This document shows positions 17,382 through 27,106 of a DNA stretch of 38,211 nucleotides, in pieces. The notes beneath the pieces were generated by a model. The model did not search any database. It was given only the letters and a program-made list of their open reading frames with translations, and was not told the DNA's origin. A program made the translations under genes and the position numbers. Every line of letters begins with the position of its first letter. Positions within the stretch are counted from its first letter, which is position 1. Source of the DNA: Phenylobacterium sp. (GTDB lineage Bacteria > Pseudomonadota > Alphaproteobacteria > Caulobacterales > Caulobacteraceae). The stretch lies in contig PLEH01000061.1 in the NCBI GenBank assembly GCA_003136395.1, positions 1,788-39,998 of the forward strand. The letters run 5' to 3'.

Positions 17382-17744
17382 TCAGGCCAGCGTCACGAAG
17401 AGCTCGCTCTCGATGACCCATTGGCCGGTGACCCTGCGCCAGGCGGCCATGTAGGCGCCCGACATGCCATTTCCGGTCCAGCGGCCGGTCTCCGCCGCGC
17501 GATGGCCCGCCCCATCCAGCTCCACCGCGTCCGGCGTGCGGACATAGGCCACGAACCCGGGCTCGCGGAACTGCGCGGCGAAGGCCTCGACGATGGCCTC
17601 CGCGCCCAGGATCAGACCGCCGTCGCCGGTGATCAGCTTTGCGTCAGGCAGGAAGAAAGGCTTGAGGCGGGCAGCCTCCCGCGCGGCGATCAGCTTATTG
17701 GTCAGCCGCCGCCGCGCCCGGATGGCGTCTTCCGGGGCGGTCAT
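17382..17744 (-). CDS. SnoaL/DUF4440-like (NTF2-fold) protein
   Basis: The 120-residue protein has the layout of NTF2-fold SnoaL/DUF4440 domains: an N-terminal helix pair, FFLPDAKLITGDGGLILGAE, an AYVRTPDAVELDGAGHRAAE strand region and a final WRRVTGQWVIESELFV strand. Members range from ketosteroid isomerase-like enzymes to binding proteins; no catalytic Asp/His set is clear here. ATG 17744 is preferred over an upstream TTG at 17774, which lacks a spaced ribosome binding site. It converges on the DUF2147 gene with 5 bp between their stops. Confidence 0.7.
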   Translation of the reverse strand: MTAPEDAIRARRRLTNKLIAAREAARLKPFFLPDAKLITGDGGLILGAEAIVEAFAAQFREPGFVAYVRTPDAVELDGAGHRAAETGRWTGNGMSGAYMAAWRRVTGQWVIESELFVTLA

Positions 17745-17782
17745 CGCGCTGAGAGAGTCAAACCCATCCCTCAAATATGACC

Positions 17783-17903
17783 GTCATGGCCGGGCTTGTC
17801 CCGGCCATCCAGAAACGCAGGCGTCCCCGGGCCCGAACGGCGGCGTCATGCGAACTCGCATCCGTCGGCGCATCTGGGTGGCCGGGACAAGCCCGGCCAT
17901 GAC
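17783..17903. repeat. Palindromic intergenic repeat with 31-bp arms
   Basis: The left arm (17783-17813) and the right arm (17873-17903) are inverted repeats matching at 30 of 31 positions, and each arm itself contains the short palindrome GGCCGGGCTTGTCCCGGCC or its complement. The 59-bp middle is not symmetrical. The element fills the gap between two leftward genes. It looks like an interspersed palindromic repeat of the type common in Rhizobiales and Caulobacterales genomes, possibly a MITE-like or REP-like unit. Nothing in it codes for protein. Confidence 0.75.
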
Positions 17904-17920
17904 GAGCAGGAAGGGAACGA

Positions 17921-18571
17921 TCAGGCCGGTTCGGCCGCCAGGCGCTTGTCGAGATAAGCGCCCACGCGCTGTTCCACGTCCGGCAGGTTCTCCATCCAGA
18001 AGTGGGTGCCGCCCTCGACCACGTCATAGTCAATGACGATGCCCTTCTGGGTGCGCAGCTTGGAGACCACGCGCTCCACCTCGATCGGCGGCACCACGGT
18101 GTCGTTGGAGCCGTGCAGGATCAGGCCGGAGGCCGGGCAGGGCGCCAGGAACGAGAAGTCATAGGCGTTGGTCGGCGGCGAGACGGAGATGAAGCCGTCG
18201 GTCTCCGGCCGGCGCATCAGGAGCTGCATGCCGACCCAGGCGCCGAAGCTGTAGCCGGCGACCCAGCACTGCGAGGCGGCGGGATTCGTGGACTGCAGCC
18301 AGTCCAGCGCGGTGGCCGCGTCGGCCAGCTCGCCGATGCCTGAGTCGAACTCGCCCTGGCTGCGGCCGACGCCGCGGAAGTTGAACCGCAGGACCGAAAA
18401 GCCGCGCTTCATGAACAGGTGATAGAGCTGGACCGTCACCGGATTGTTCATCTGGCCGCCCGCCTTGGGGTGCGGGTGCAGGATCAGCGCGATCGGCGCC
18501 GTCTCAGTCTTGCCCTGAGAATAGCGGCCTTCGATCCGTCCGGCCGCCCCGGTCAGCACCACCTCTGGCAT
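17921..18571 (-). CDS. Alpha/beta hydrolase (COG2945 type)
   Basis: A 216-residue cytoplasmic hydrolase. The nucleophile elbow is GYSFGAW, the acid is in LILHGSNDTVVPP, and the catalytic His is in EGGTHFW; HPHPKAGGQMNNPVT near the start forms the oxyanion side as in COG2945 family members. Substrate unknown. ATG 18571 is preceded by AAGGG with a 6-nt spacer and matches the usual N-terminus (MPEVVLTGAAGRIEG); the frame upstream to 18694 looks non-coding. It diverges from iscR, with a 180-bp region between that carries a candidate IscR site. Confidence 0.85.
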   Translation of the reverse strand: MPEVVLTGAAGRIEGRYSQGKTETAPIALILHPHPKAGGQMNNPVTVQLYHLFMKRGFSVLRFNFRGVGRSQGEFDSGIGELADAATALDWLQSTNPAASQCWVAGYSFGAWVGMQLLMRRPETDGFISVSPPTNAYDFSFLAPCPASGLILHGSNDTVVPPIEVERVVSKLRTQKGIVIDYDVVEGGTHFWMENLPDVEQRVGAYLDKRLAAEPA

Positions 18572-18610
18572 CAGAACCCTTTCAGATCGGCCCCGACAAC
18601 GAGGTCCGGA

Positions 18611-18635
18611 ATACTTGACTACTGCGCTGGGTCTT
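18611..18635 (+). promoter_or_regulatory. Candidate IscR operator and -35 region of the suf operon
   Basis: ATACTTGACTA (18611-18621) matches all 11 positions of the left half of the E. coli type 1 IscR consensus ATASYYGACTR; the right half is poorly conserved. It includes TTGACT, which could serve as a -35 hexamer, so bound IscR would block polymerase. It lies 117 bp upstream of iscR, consistent with autoregulation. No convincing -10 was found. Confidence 0.4.
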
Positions 18636-18751
18636 CCTAAGTCGCAACCCGACCCGGTCGGACCGGTTCCGCGCAAGGCGGCGGCTAATAACATAGGGCC
18701 GCTGCGAAACGCGAGAAAACTGCGCCGACAGACTGGAATGGACCGCAGCCC

Positions 18752-19189
18752 ATGCGTCTCTCCACCAAAGGCCGATACGCCGTGATGGCCATGGCCGACC
18801 TGGCCAGGCGCCAGGATGAGCCCTGCCGCGCCGTCGCGCTCGCCGAGATCGCCAGCCGCCAGGAAATCTCGCTGTCCTACCTTGAGCAGCTCTTCGCGCG
18901 CCTGCGCCGCAAGGGGTTGGTGCAGTCGGCCCGCGGCCCCGGCGGCGGCTATCGCCTGACGCGGACGGCCGCCGAAACCTCCATCGCCGAAATCGTGCTG
19001 GCGGTGGACGAGCCGCTACGCGCCACCCGCTGCTCGGTCCAGGGCAGGGGCTGCATGCTGAAGGGCGAGCGCTGCCTGACCCACGACCTGTGGGACGATC
19101 TTGGCCATCGCATCGAGGACTACCTGGCCTCCGTCAGTCTCGCGGACGTGCTGAGCGGCCGCCTGGGCGCCGCCCGGAAAGCCGCATGA
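18752..19189 (+). CDS. iscR: Rrf2-family iron-sulfur regulator IscR
   Basis: The 145-residue regulator opens with the Rrf2 winged-helix domain (MRLSTKGRYAVMAMADLA, recognition helix in SLSYLEQLFARLRRKGLV, wing RGPGGGYRL). Cys94, Cys101, Cys108 and His111 form the [2Fe-2S] ligand set, with cysteine spacing slightly wider than E. coli (Cys92, 98, 104, His107). It senses iron-sulfur cluster status and adjusts expression of the assembly genes. It is the first gene of the operon, and its stop overlaps the start of the cysteine desulfurase gene by ATGA. Confidence 0.93.
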   Translation: MRLSTKGRYAVMAMADLARRQDEPCRAVALAEIASRQEISLSYLEQLFARLRRKGLVQSARGPGGGYRLTRTAAETSIAEIVLAVDEPLRATRCSVQGRGCMLKGERCLTHDLWDDLGHRIEDYLASVSLADVLSGRLGAARKAA

Positions 19190-20315
19190 CCACCTATCTC
19201 GACCATAACGCCACTTCGGTGGTGCGACCGGAAGCCAAGGCCGCCATGGCGCGCGCCCTGGACATCGGCGGCAATCCGTCCTCGATCCACGCCGCCGGGC
19301 GCGCCGCGCGCGCCCTGGTCGAGCAGGCGAGGGCCGAGGTCGCGGCCCTGATCGCGGCGTCGGCGACCAGCATCGTCTTCACGTCAGGCGGCACCGAGGC
19401 CAATGCGCTGGCCCTCGAAAGCGCTGTCGCGGCCGGTTCGCGCCGCCTGATCGTCTCGGCCATCGAGCACGACAGCGTCCAGGAGACCTCCCGCGTGCTC
19501 GGCGTCGCGGTCGAGGCCTTGCCGGTGGACGCCAACGGTCAGGCCGATCTCGCCTGGCTGAAGGCCCGACTGGCTGACTGGAATCCAGCCGACGGCAAGC
19601 CCTTCGTCGCCCTGATGCTGGCCAATAACGAAACCGGCGTCCTCCAGCCGGTGGCCGAAGCCGCCGAGCTGGTCCGCGCCGCCGACGGCTGGCTGCACGT
19701 CGACGCCATCCAGGCCGCCGGCAAGGTCATCGTCGACAGCCGCGCGCTCGGGGCCGACACGCTCAGCATTTCCGCCCACAAGATCGGCGGGCCGCAGGGC
19801 GTCGGCGCCCTGACCTTCGGCCCGCGCGCCACTCTCTCGCGCCGTCAGCACGGCGGCGGCCAGGAGCGCGGCCGCCGCGGTGGAACCGAAAATGTCCCTG
19901 GAATCAGTGGCTTCGGCGCCGCCGCAGCCGTCTGCGATGAACTTCACTGCCAGGCCGCCTGGCGCGACGCCGCGGCCGAGCGCCTGAAGGCCGCCGGCGC
20001 CGTGGTGATGGGCGAGGCCGCGCCGCGCCTGCCCAACACGCTCTGCATCGCCACGCCCGGCTTCCCGTCCGACGTCCAGGTCATGGGCTTGGACCTGGCC
20101 GGCGTCATGGTCAGCGCCGGCTCGGCCTGCTCGTCCGGCAAGGTGAAGGCCTCGCCGGTTCTGGAGGCCATGGGCCAGGGCGAGCTGTCCGGCTGCGCCA
20201 TCCGCGTCAGCGCCGGCTGGAACACCACGGCCGCCGACTGGGACCGCTTCGTCGAGGCCTGGACGACGGCCCACGCCCGCCATGCGACGCGCCACCCGCA
20301 GGCGGAGGTCGCCTG

Positions 20316-20316
<1 letters not shown>
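19186..20316 (+). CDS. iscS: Cysteine desulfurase, NifS/IscS group I type
   Basis: A 376-residue PLP enzyme that removes sulfur from cysteine to supply cluster assembly. The PLP lysine is K199 in [11 protein letters not shown], and the persulfide cysteine is C315 in GSACSSGKV, a long flexible loop of group I; His95 in the AIEHDSV segment is the usual PLP stacker. It is distinct from the group II SufS made downstream, so the operon encodes two desulfurases. It begins within the iscR stop (ATGA), and its stop overlaps sufB by one base. Confidence 0.9.
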
Positions 20317-21781
<1,465 letters not shown>

Positions 21782-21785
<4 letters not shown>

Positions 21786-22195
21786 GCTCGACCACCCGCA
21801 AGTCGCCGCCGACGACGCTGTCCCTGCGCCACGCCTTCGAGGTCGAGCAGGCGCGCCGCGAGGCCGAGCGCTACGCCCGCGAGGAGGCCGACCGGCGCCA
21901 GCAGGAGGAAGACCTCTCCAGAGCCGAGCAGCTCTATGACGCCCTGATCTGCGATCCGGCCTTCCTGGCGGCGCACAAGCTCGCCGTCGACTGGCGGCGC
22001 TACAGCGTCCACCTCGAGAGCGCCGACTTCCGGATCCGCGCCTATTTCGAGGCCGGGATCGCCACGATCACCGTGGGCGACAAGCGCAACGTCGCCGTCT
22101 CCGCCACGCCCGCCCCGCTCAGGAGCGAGCAGGCCGACAGCGTGGCCGACGCCCTGCGCCTGGTCGCCCAATTCCTTGCCGACGAGATCCAGTGA
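21782..22195 (+). CDS. Conserved hypothetical protein within the suf operon
   Basis: The 137-residue protein is wedged between sufB and sufC with overlaps at both ends (ATGA and TGATG), so it is expected to be made together with them. Residues 15-50 are rich in Glu, Arg and Ala and likely form a helix or coiled coil ([20 protein letters not shown]). The C-terminal half (about 65-135) looks folded: [58 protein letters not shown]. It has a single Cys (in LICDPAF) and no iron-sulfur motif or signal. I do not recognise a named family. Position suggests a helper or regulator of the SufBCD complex. Confidence 0.8.
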
Positions 22196-22941
22196 TGTTG
22201 AAAGTCGAGAACCTGCACGCCGTGGTCGACGGCAAGGAGATCCTGAAGGGGCTCTCTCTGGAGATTCCGGCGGGCCAGGTGCACGCCATCATGGGTCCGA
22301 ACGGGGCCGGCAAGTCGACGCTCTCCTATGTGCTGACCGGCCGCGACGGCTATGAGGTCATCGAAGGCTCCGCGACACTCGACGGCGAGGACCTGCTGGC
22401 GCTGGCGCCCGACGTCCGCGCCGCCCGCGGCGTCTTCCTGTCCTTCCAGTACCCGCTGGAGATTCCCGGCGTCCCGGCGCTGACCTTCATCCGCACGGCG
22501 CTGAACGCCCAGCGCCGCGCCCGCGGCGAGGACGAGGTTTCCGCCCCGGCGTTCCTCAAGCTCGCCCGCGAGAAGGCGGCCGCGCTCAAGATCGACTTCG
22601 AGATGCTGAAGCGCGCGCTCAACGTCGGCTTCTCCGGTGGTGAGAAGAAGCGGATGGAAATCCTTCAAATGGCGATGCTTTCGCCACGTTTCCTGATCCT
22701 CGACGAGACCGATTCCGGCCTCGATATCGACGCCCTTCGCATTGTCGCGGACGGCGTCAATGCGCTGCGCAGTCCCGACCGCGCCATGCTGGTGATCACC
22801 CACTACCAGCGCCTCCTCGACTACATCAAGCCCGACCGGGTCCATGTCCTGGCGGGCGGGCGGATCGTGGCGTCGGGCGGGCCGGAACTGGCGCACGAGC
22901 TGGAGCGCGGCGGCTACGAACGCTACGAGCAGGCCGCTTGA
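22195..22941 (+). CDS. sufC: SufC ATPase of the SufBCD complex
   Basis: The 248-residue ABC-type ATPase has Walker A GPNGAGKST, the signature FSGGEKKRMEILQM, Walker B LILDETDSGLDIDALRIV (the DETDSGLD form is specific to SufC) and switch His in ITHYQRLL. It is cytoplasmic and not a transporter part. ATG 22195 sits in TGATG with the preceding stop; a GTG three bases upstream was discarded. Its stop overlaps the TTG start of sufD (TTGA). Confidence 0.97.
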   Translation: MLKVENLHAVVDGKEILKGLSLEIPAGQVHAIMGPNGAGKSTLSYVLTGRDGYEVIEGSATLDGEDLLALAPDVRAARGVFLSFQYPLEIPGVPALTFIRTALNAQRRARGEDEVSAPAFLKLAREKAAALKIDFEMLKRALNVGFSGGEKKRMEILQMAMLSPRFLILDETDSGLDIDALRIVADGVNALRSPDRAMLVITHYQRLLDYIKPDRVHVLAGGRIVASGGPELAHELERGGYERYEQAA

Positions 22942-23963
22942 GCATCGCCACCGCCATACGCGACCGCGACGTCGCCGAGCTGCCCGGCAGGCGTGACGAG
23001 GACTGGCGCTGGACGGACCTGCGCGGCCTGATCCGCAAGCTGCCGCCGCCGTCGGAACCGTTCACCGCCGGCGTCGGCGACGGACCGTTCGACGCGCTGG
23101 CCGCCGAGCGCCGGGTCGTCGTCAACGGGCGTGGGGCCGAGCCCATCGAGGTCCCCCGGGACGCGTCGTCCATAGTGGCCGTGCGCTTCGTGTCGCGGGG
23201 CGCGGGCGTGCATATCGCCCGTCTGAACATCTTCCTGGGCGCCAACGCCAGGCTGGTCCTGCTGGAAAGCTATGAAAGCAACGGCGCGTCTCTGTCCGAG
23301 GCCGCCCTCAACATCACCCTGGGCGCAGGCGCCGTCGTCGAGCGCGTGGTGCTCGCCCAGGATCACGCCGAGGCCGTCTCCGTCAGCCAGGCGGACGTGA
23401 CCCTCGCGTCCCGCGCCACCTTCGGCCAGACCACCGTGGCCTCGGGCGCGCGCCGGCAAAGGCTGGAGACGCGCGTCCTGCACCCCGGAGGCCAGGCCAG
23501 CCTGCGCCTGGATGGCGTCTATCTGCTCGCCGACAAGCGCCACTCCGACCAGACCACCGTCGTCACCCACGCCGGGACCGACGGCGTCACCGCCCAACTC
23601 ACCAAGGGCGTGGTCCGCGACCAGGCCCGCGGCGTCTTCCAGGGCCGGATCGTGGTGGAAGAGGGCGCCGACCGCACCGACGCCCGCATGGGCCACCACG
23701 CCCTGATCCTGTCGGACCGCGCCGAGGTGGACGCCAAGCCAGAGCTGGAAATCTTCGCGGACGAGGTGGCCTGCGCGCACGGCAATACGGTGGGCGCGCT
23801 CGACGAGGACGCCCTGTTCTACGCCCGCCAGCGCGGCATGCCCGAGGACGACGCGCGGGCCCTGCTGACCGAAGCCTTCATCGGCGAGGTCGTCGACCGG
23901 ATCGATCACGCGGGCGCCCGCGAGGTGGTCCGCGCCTGGGTGGCGGAAAGGCTGAGAGGCTGA
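22938..23963 (+). CDS. sufD: Fe-S cluster assembly protein SufD
   Basis: The 341-residue partner of SufB and SufC shares the beta-helix fold: the DEDWRWTDLRGL N-terminal motif, then VVEEGADRTDARMGHHALIL, LEIFADEVACAHGNTVGALD and the C-terminal RQRGMPEDDARALLTEAFIG. The start is TTG 22938, overlapping the sufC stop as TTGA; no ATG or GTG lies close enough to replace it, and the protein would otherwise lose its conserved first motif. Only 2 bp separate its stop from sufS. Confidence 0.93.
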   Translation: MSIATAIRDRDVAELPGRRDEDWRWTDLRGLIRKLPPPSEPFTAGVGDGPFDALAAERRVVVNGRGAEPIEVPRDASSIVAVRFVSRGAGVHIARLNIFLGANARLVLLESYESNGASLSEAALNITLGAGAVVERVVLAQDHAEAVSVSQADVTLASRATFGQTTVASGARRQRLETRVLHPGGQASLRLDGVYLLADKRHSDQTTVVTHAGTDGVTAQLTKGVVRDQARGVFQGRIVVEEGADRTDARMGHHALILSDRAEVDAKPELEIFADEVACAHGNTVGALDEDALFYARQRGMPEDDARALLTEAFIGEVVDRIDHAGAREVVRAWVAERLRG

Positions 23964-23965
23964 GC

Positions 23966-25180
23966 ATGGCCTTCGACGCCGAGACCATCCGCGCCGAGTT
24001 CCCGATCCTGGCCCGCCAGGTGAACGGCCATCCCCTGGTCTATCTGGACTCGGCCGCCTCGGCCCAGAAGCCGCGCGCGGTGATCGAGGCCATGGTCCAC
24101 GCCATGGAGCACAGCTACGCCAATGTGCACCGCGGCCTGCATACTCTCGCCAACGAGACCACCGAGGCCTACGAGGCCGCCCGCGGGACGATCGCGGGCT
24201 TCCTCGACGCCGATCCGGCCGAGATCGTCTTCACCAAGGGCGGGACCGAGGCGATCAATCTGGTGGCCTCGGGCCTCGGCGCAAGCCTGAAGGCCGGCGA
24301 CGAGATCCTGCTCTCCGAGATGGAGCACCACGCCAACATCGTCCCCTGGCATTTCCTGCGCGAGCGCCTGGGCGTGGTCCTGAAGTTCACCCCCGTCACC
24401 GACGACGGCCGGCTGGACGTGGAGGCCTTCAAGCGACTGCTCAGCGACCGCACCAGGCTCGTGGGCCTGACCCACATGTCCAATGTGCTGGGCACCGTGA
24501 ACCCGGTCGCCGACTTGACCCGTCTGGCGCACGAGGCCGGCGCGCTCGTCCTGCTTGATGGCTGCCAGGCCGTCGTGCACCAGAGCGTGGACGTGAAGGC
24601 GTTGGACGTCGATTTCTACGTCTTCTCCGGCCACAAGCTCTATGGCCCCACCGGCATCGGCGCCCTCTATGGCAAGGCCGAACGCCTGGCCGCGCTCCCT
24701 CCCTACCAGGGCGGCGGCGAGATGATCGGGTCGGTCACCCTTGAGAACATCAGCTACGCCGACCCGCCGCACCGCTTCGAGGCCGGCACGCCGCCGATCC
24801 TGGAAGCCATCGGCCTTGGCGCGGCCATCGACTGGCTAAGTGGCCTCGATCGCGCCGCGGTCGCCCGGCATGAGCACGCCCTCTACGACCACGTCCGCGA
24901 ACGGCTGAACGGCGCCAACTGGCTGCGGGTGCTGGGCGAGGCGCCGGGGAAGGGCGCGATCCTCAGCTTCACCGTCGACGGGGCCCACGCCCATGACGTC
25001 GCTCAGATTCTGGACAAGTACGGGGTGGCGGTGCGCGCCGGGACCCATTGCGCCGAGCCGCTCATGAAACGCTTTGGCGTGACGTCGAGCGTGCGCGCCT
25101 CCTTCGCCCTATATAACACCCTGCGAGAGGCCGACGCCTTCGTGGACGCCCTAACCAAGACCCAAGCCTTCTTCGCTTAA
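23966..25180 (+). CDS. sufS: Cysteine desulfurase SufS, group II
   Basis: The 404-residue PLP enzyme has K224 in YVFSGHKLYGPTG as cofactor lysine and C362 in RAGTHCAEPLM as persulfide cysteine, the short-loop arrangement of group II enzymes that need a SufE- or SufU-type acceptor. No sufE is present in this window. The N-terminal YLDSAASAQKPRAVIEAM is typical of SufS. It follows sufD by 2 bp and precedes sufT by 21 bp; its final codons are nearly duplicated in that gap. Confidence 0.96.
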   Translation: MAFDAETIRAEFPILARQVNGHPLVYLDSAASAQKPRAVIEAMVHAMEHSYANVHRGLHTLANETTEAYEAARGTIAGFLDADPAEIVFTKGGTEAINLVASGLGASLKAGDEILLSEMEHHANIVPWHFLRERLGVVLKFTPVTDDGRLDVEAFKRLLSDRTRLVGLTHMSNVLGTVNPVADLTRLAHEAGALVLLDGCQAVVHQSVDVKALDVDFYVFSGHKLYGPTGIGALYGKAERLAALPPYQGGGEMIGSVTLENISYADPPHRFEAGTPPILEAIGLGAAIDWLSGLDRAAVARHEHALYDHVRERLNGANWLRVLGEAPGKGAILSFTVDGAHAHDVAQILDKYGVAVRAGTHCAEPLMKRFGVTSSVRASFALYNTLREADAFVDALTKTQAFFA

Positions 25181-25200
25181 ACATGGCTTTCTTCGCGTAA
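25166..25200 (+). repeat. Short tandem duplication at the sufS end
   Basis: GCCTTCTTCGCTTAA (25166-25180), which contains the sufS stop, recurs as GCTTTCTTCGCGTAA (25186-25200) with 13 of 15 bases identical and a 20-bp period, placing the second copy directly before the sufT start. It looks like a recent small duplication that created the only sizeable gap in the operon. Confidence 0.55.
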
Positions 25201-25201
25201 G

Positions 25202-25573
25202 ATGACCCCGATGGATGACGCCACACCCGTTGACGCCAAGACGACGACTTCGCTGTCGCAGGCGGAGCTCGACGTCCTGACGGACAAGCTGATTGAACAG
25301 TTGAAGACCGTGTTCGATCCGGAGATCCCGGTCGACATCTACGAGCTTGGCCTCATCTACAAGGTCGACGTCTCCGACGAGAAGGACGTGATCATCGACA
25401 TGACCCTGACCGCGCCGGGCTGTCCGGTGGCCGGCGAAATGCCCGGCTGGGTCGAGGACGCGATCCGGGTGATCCCGGAGGTGAAGTCCTGCAAGGTCGA
25501 GCTGGTGTTCGAGCCGCCGTGGGATCCCTCTCGGATGTCGGACGAGGCCAAGCTGCAGCTGAACATGTTCTGA
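25202..25573 (+). CDS. sufT: SufT-like DUF59/MIP18 family Fe-S assembly factor
   Basis: The 123-residue protein contains a DUF59 (MIP18-like) domain: FDPEIPVDIYELGLIYKVDV, DMTLTAPGCPVAGEMPGWVE and VELVFEPPWDPSRMSDEAK are the standard conserved stretches, including the Cys in APGCPVAG. SufT proteins help mature iron-sulfur proteins under high demand. ATG 25202 is used, with ATG 25211 as an alternative. The gene stop overlaps the sufA start (TGATG). Confidence 0.92.
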   Translation: MTPMDDATPVDAKTTTSLSQAELDVLTDKLIEQLKTVFDPEIPVDIYELGLIYKVDVSDEKDVIIDMTLTAPGCPVAGEMPGWVEDAIRVIPEVKSCKVELVFEPPWDPSRMSDEAKLQLNMF

Positions 25574-25965
25574 TGGACCTCAACGTCACAACCCCGCCCC
25601 GCGCGCGCCGTGAACGCCCCAAGGTGGTCACCCTGACCGATGCGGCCGCCGATCGCGTGCGCGAGATCATGGCCAGGGCCGAAAAGCCCTTCGCGGGCCT
25701 CAGGGTCGGCGTGAAGAACGGCGGCTGCGCGGGCCAGGAATACGTCCTGGAATACGCCGAGGCCGCCGGTCCGCTGGATGAGGTCGTCGAAGACAAGGGC
25801 GTCACCATCCTGATCGAGCCCAAGGCGGTGCTGTTCCTCATCGGCACCGTGGTCGACTACGACGTGACGCGGCTCGCAGCCAAGTTCGTGTTCCGCAATC
25901 CCAACGAGACCGACGCCTGCGGCTGCGGCGAGAGCGTCACCATCGAGCCGGCCCCGCCGGATTAG
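25573..25965 (+). CDS. sufA: A-type Fe-S carrier SufA
   Basis: The 130-residue carrier has the three conserved cysteines of the A-type family: C52 in NGGCAGQEY and C116/C118 in DACGCGES. It accepts clusters from SufBCD and passes them to target enzymes. ATG 25573 overlaps the sufT stop (TGATG), making this the last gene of the eight- or nine-gene operon. Its TAG overlaps the stop of the convergent membrane-protein gene by 4 bp (TTAG, 25962-25965). IscA or ErpA naming would also be possible; context favours SufA. Confidence 0.94.
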   Translation: MDLNVTTPPRARRERPKVVTLTDAAADRVREIMARAEKPFAGLRVGVKNGGCAGQEYVLEYAEAAGPLDEVVEDKGVTILIEPKAVLFLIGTVVDYDVTRLAAKFVFRNPNETDACGCGESVTIEPAPPD

Positions 25966-26972
25966 CTGCGCTGGGCGCCGCGCACCGTCTCGCCGGCCAG
26001 CGCCAGTGCGGCCAGGATCAGCGGCAATATGTAGTAGACCAGCCGATAGCCCAGGAAGGCTGCGGCCATGGCGGCGGGTTCGACGCCGGGCAGCAGGGCC
26101 GCCAGCGCGCTCTCGAAGACGCCCGCGCCGCCTGGCACGGAGGACGCCAGGCCCGCGATGCAGGCCACCGCATAGGCGCCCACGAAGGTGACGAAGTTAG
26201 GCCCTCCCGCCGGCAGCAGAATCCACAGGATCGCCGCGGCGATGCCGTTGTCGACCACGCCCAGGATCAGCTGCGCCAGGGCGTCGCGCAGGTCGGGAAG
26301 CGTGACGCCTCGCCCGAAAACGAGGATCGAGCGTCGTCGCATCGCGCAAAGCACGATGTAGCCGGCGACCGCAAGCAGAAGGACAACCCCCAAGGCGCGG
26401 GCGACGGTCGGCGCGATCGCTGTGCGCGCGAGGGCGGCATGGGAGGCGAGAAGCAGACCCGCGCCGGAAAGGGCTCCAAGTCCGACCGCGAAGGATGCCG
26501 CCGCGAAGATTGTCGTGCCGGCGACCTGGGTCAGGTTCACCCCATAGCGATCGTAGACCCGTGCCCGGATGGCGCCTGAGATCAGCAGATTGGCGCCGAT
26601 GGCGTGGGCGATGGCGTTGGCCATGAACGAACCCATCTGGGTCGGGCCGAACGGCACGCGCGCGCCGGTCCAGCGCAACCCCACCCACTCGATGGCTCCC
26701 ATCAGCAGGAAACTCAGCACCGCGAGCGCCAGCGAGAGCAGAATGGCGCGCAGACCCCATCCGGCCATGGCCGCGGTGACGGCTGCGAAGCTCAGGTGAT
26801 GGAATTCTCGCCAGAGCGCCCAGGCGGCGGCGCCAAGCAGGATCACCGGGACAACACGCAGCGCCAAGCGCAGCCAAGGCGCCAAGCCGTGATGCGGCGC
26901 GGCCAGGTCGTGAGCCAGCTCCGCCTCGACGGGCTCTGGCGGTGCGGAGCGGGTCGCGTCGGGCTGGGTCAC
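25962..26972 (-). CDS. Lysylphosphatidylglycerol synthase/flippase-like membrane protein (UPF0104)
   Basis: About 336 residues with roughly eight membrane helices, matching the LPG_synthase_TM (UPF0104) domain: AMAGWGLRAILLSLALAVLS, MGSFMANAIAHAIGANLLIS, AVACIAGLASSVPGGAGVFE and a closing LALAGETVR. The GGxGVFE motif is typical. The soluble aminoacyl-transferase half of MprF is missing, so lipid aminoacylation is unlikely and a flippase-type or glycolipid role is possible. The start is uncertain: GTG 26972 removes a non-conserved N-terminus, while ATG 27044 or 27095 would extend it. It diverges from the stress genes. Confidence 0.8.
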   Translation of the reverse strand: MTQPDATRSAPPEPVEAELAHDLAAPHHGLAPWLRLALRVVPVILLGAAAWALWREFHHLSFAAVTAAMAGWGLRAILLSLALAVLSFLLMGAIEWVGLRWTGARVPFGPTQMGSFMANAIAHAIGANLLISGAIRARVYDRYGVNLTQVAGTTIFAAASFAVGLGALSGAGLLLASHAALARTAIAPTVARALGVVLLLAVAGYIVLCAMRRRSILVFGRGVTLPDLRDALAQLILGVVDNGIAAAILWILLPAGGPNFVTFVGAYAVACIAGLASSVPGGAGVFESALAALLPGVEPAAMAAAFLGYRLVYYILPLILAALALAGETVRGAQRS

Positions 26973-27046
26973 AGCGGGGCCAAGTCTCCGGTGAGTCGGG
27001 CAGGTGAGACAGGCCGCCAACGCCGACCCGGTTCCTTCCCACATAG

Positions 27047-27071
27047 GGAACCGAAGGTCACGGCGCAGGTT
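27047..27071 (+). promoter_or_regulatory. Candidate EcfG (general stress sigma factor) promoter
   Basis: GGAAC (27047-27051) and GTT (27069-27071) are 17 bp apart, matching the GGAAC-N16/17-GTT consensus of alphaproteobacterial EcfG/SigT sigma factors. The site lies 36 bp before the ATG of the BON-domain gene, leaving a leader of about 30 nt with a ribosome binding site. The genes that follow are of stress type. Confidence 0.55.
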
Positions 27072-27106
27072 CTTCGCTCGGAGATATGACAACAAGGAGA
27101 CGCCCC

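Noticed and set aside
18654-18666. CCGGTC-G-GACCGG palindrome upstream of iscR
   Set aside because: Perfect but short and GC-only; expected by chance in this composition and unlike known IscR sites.
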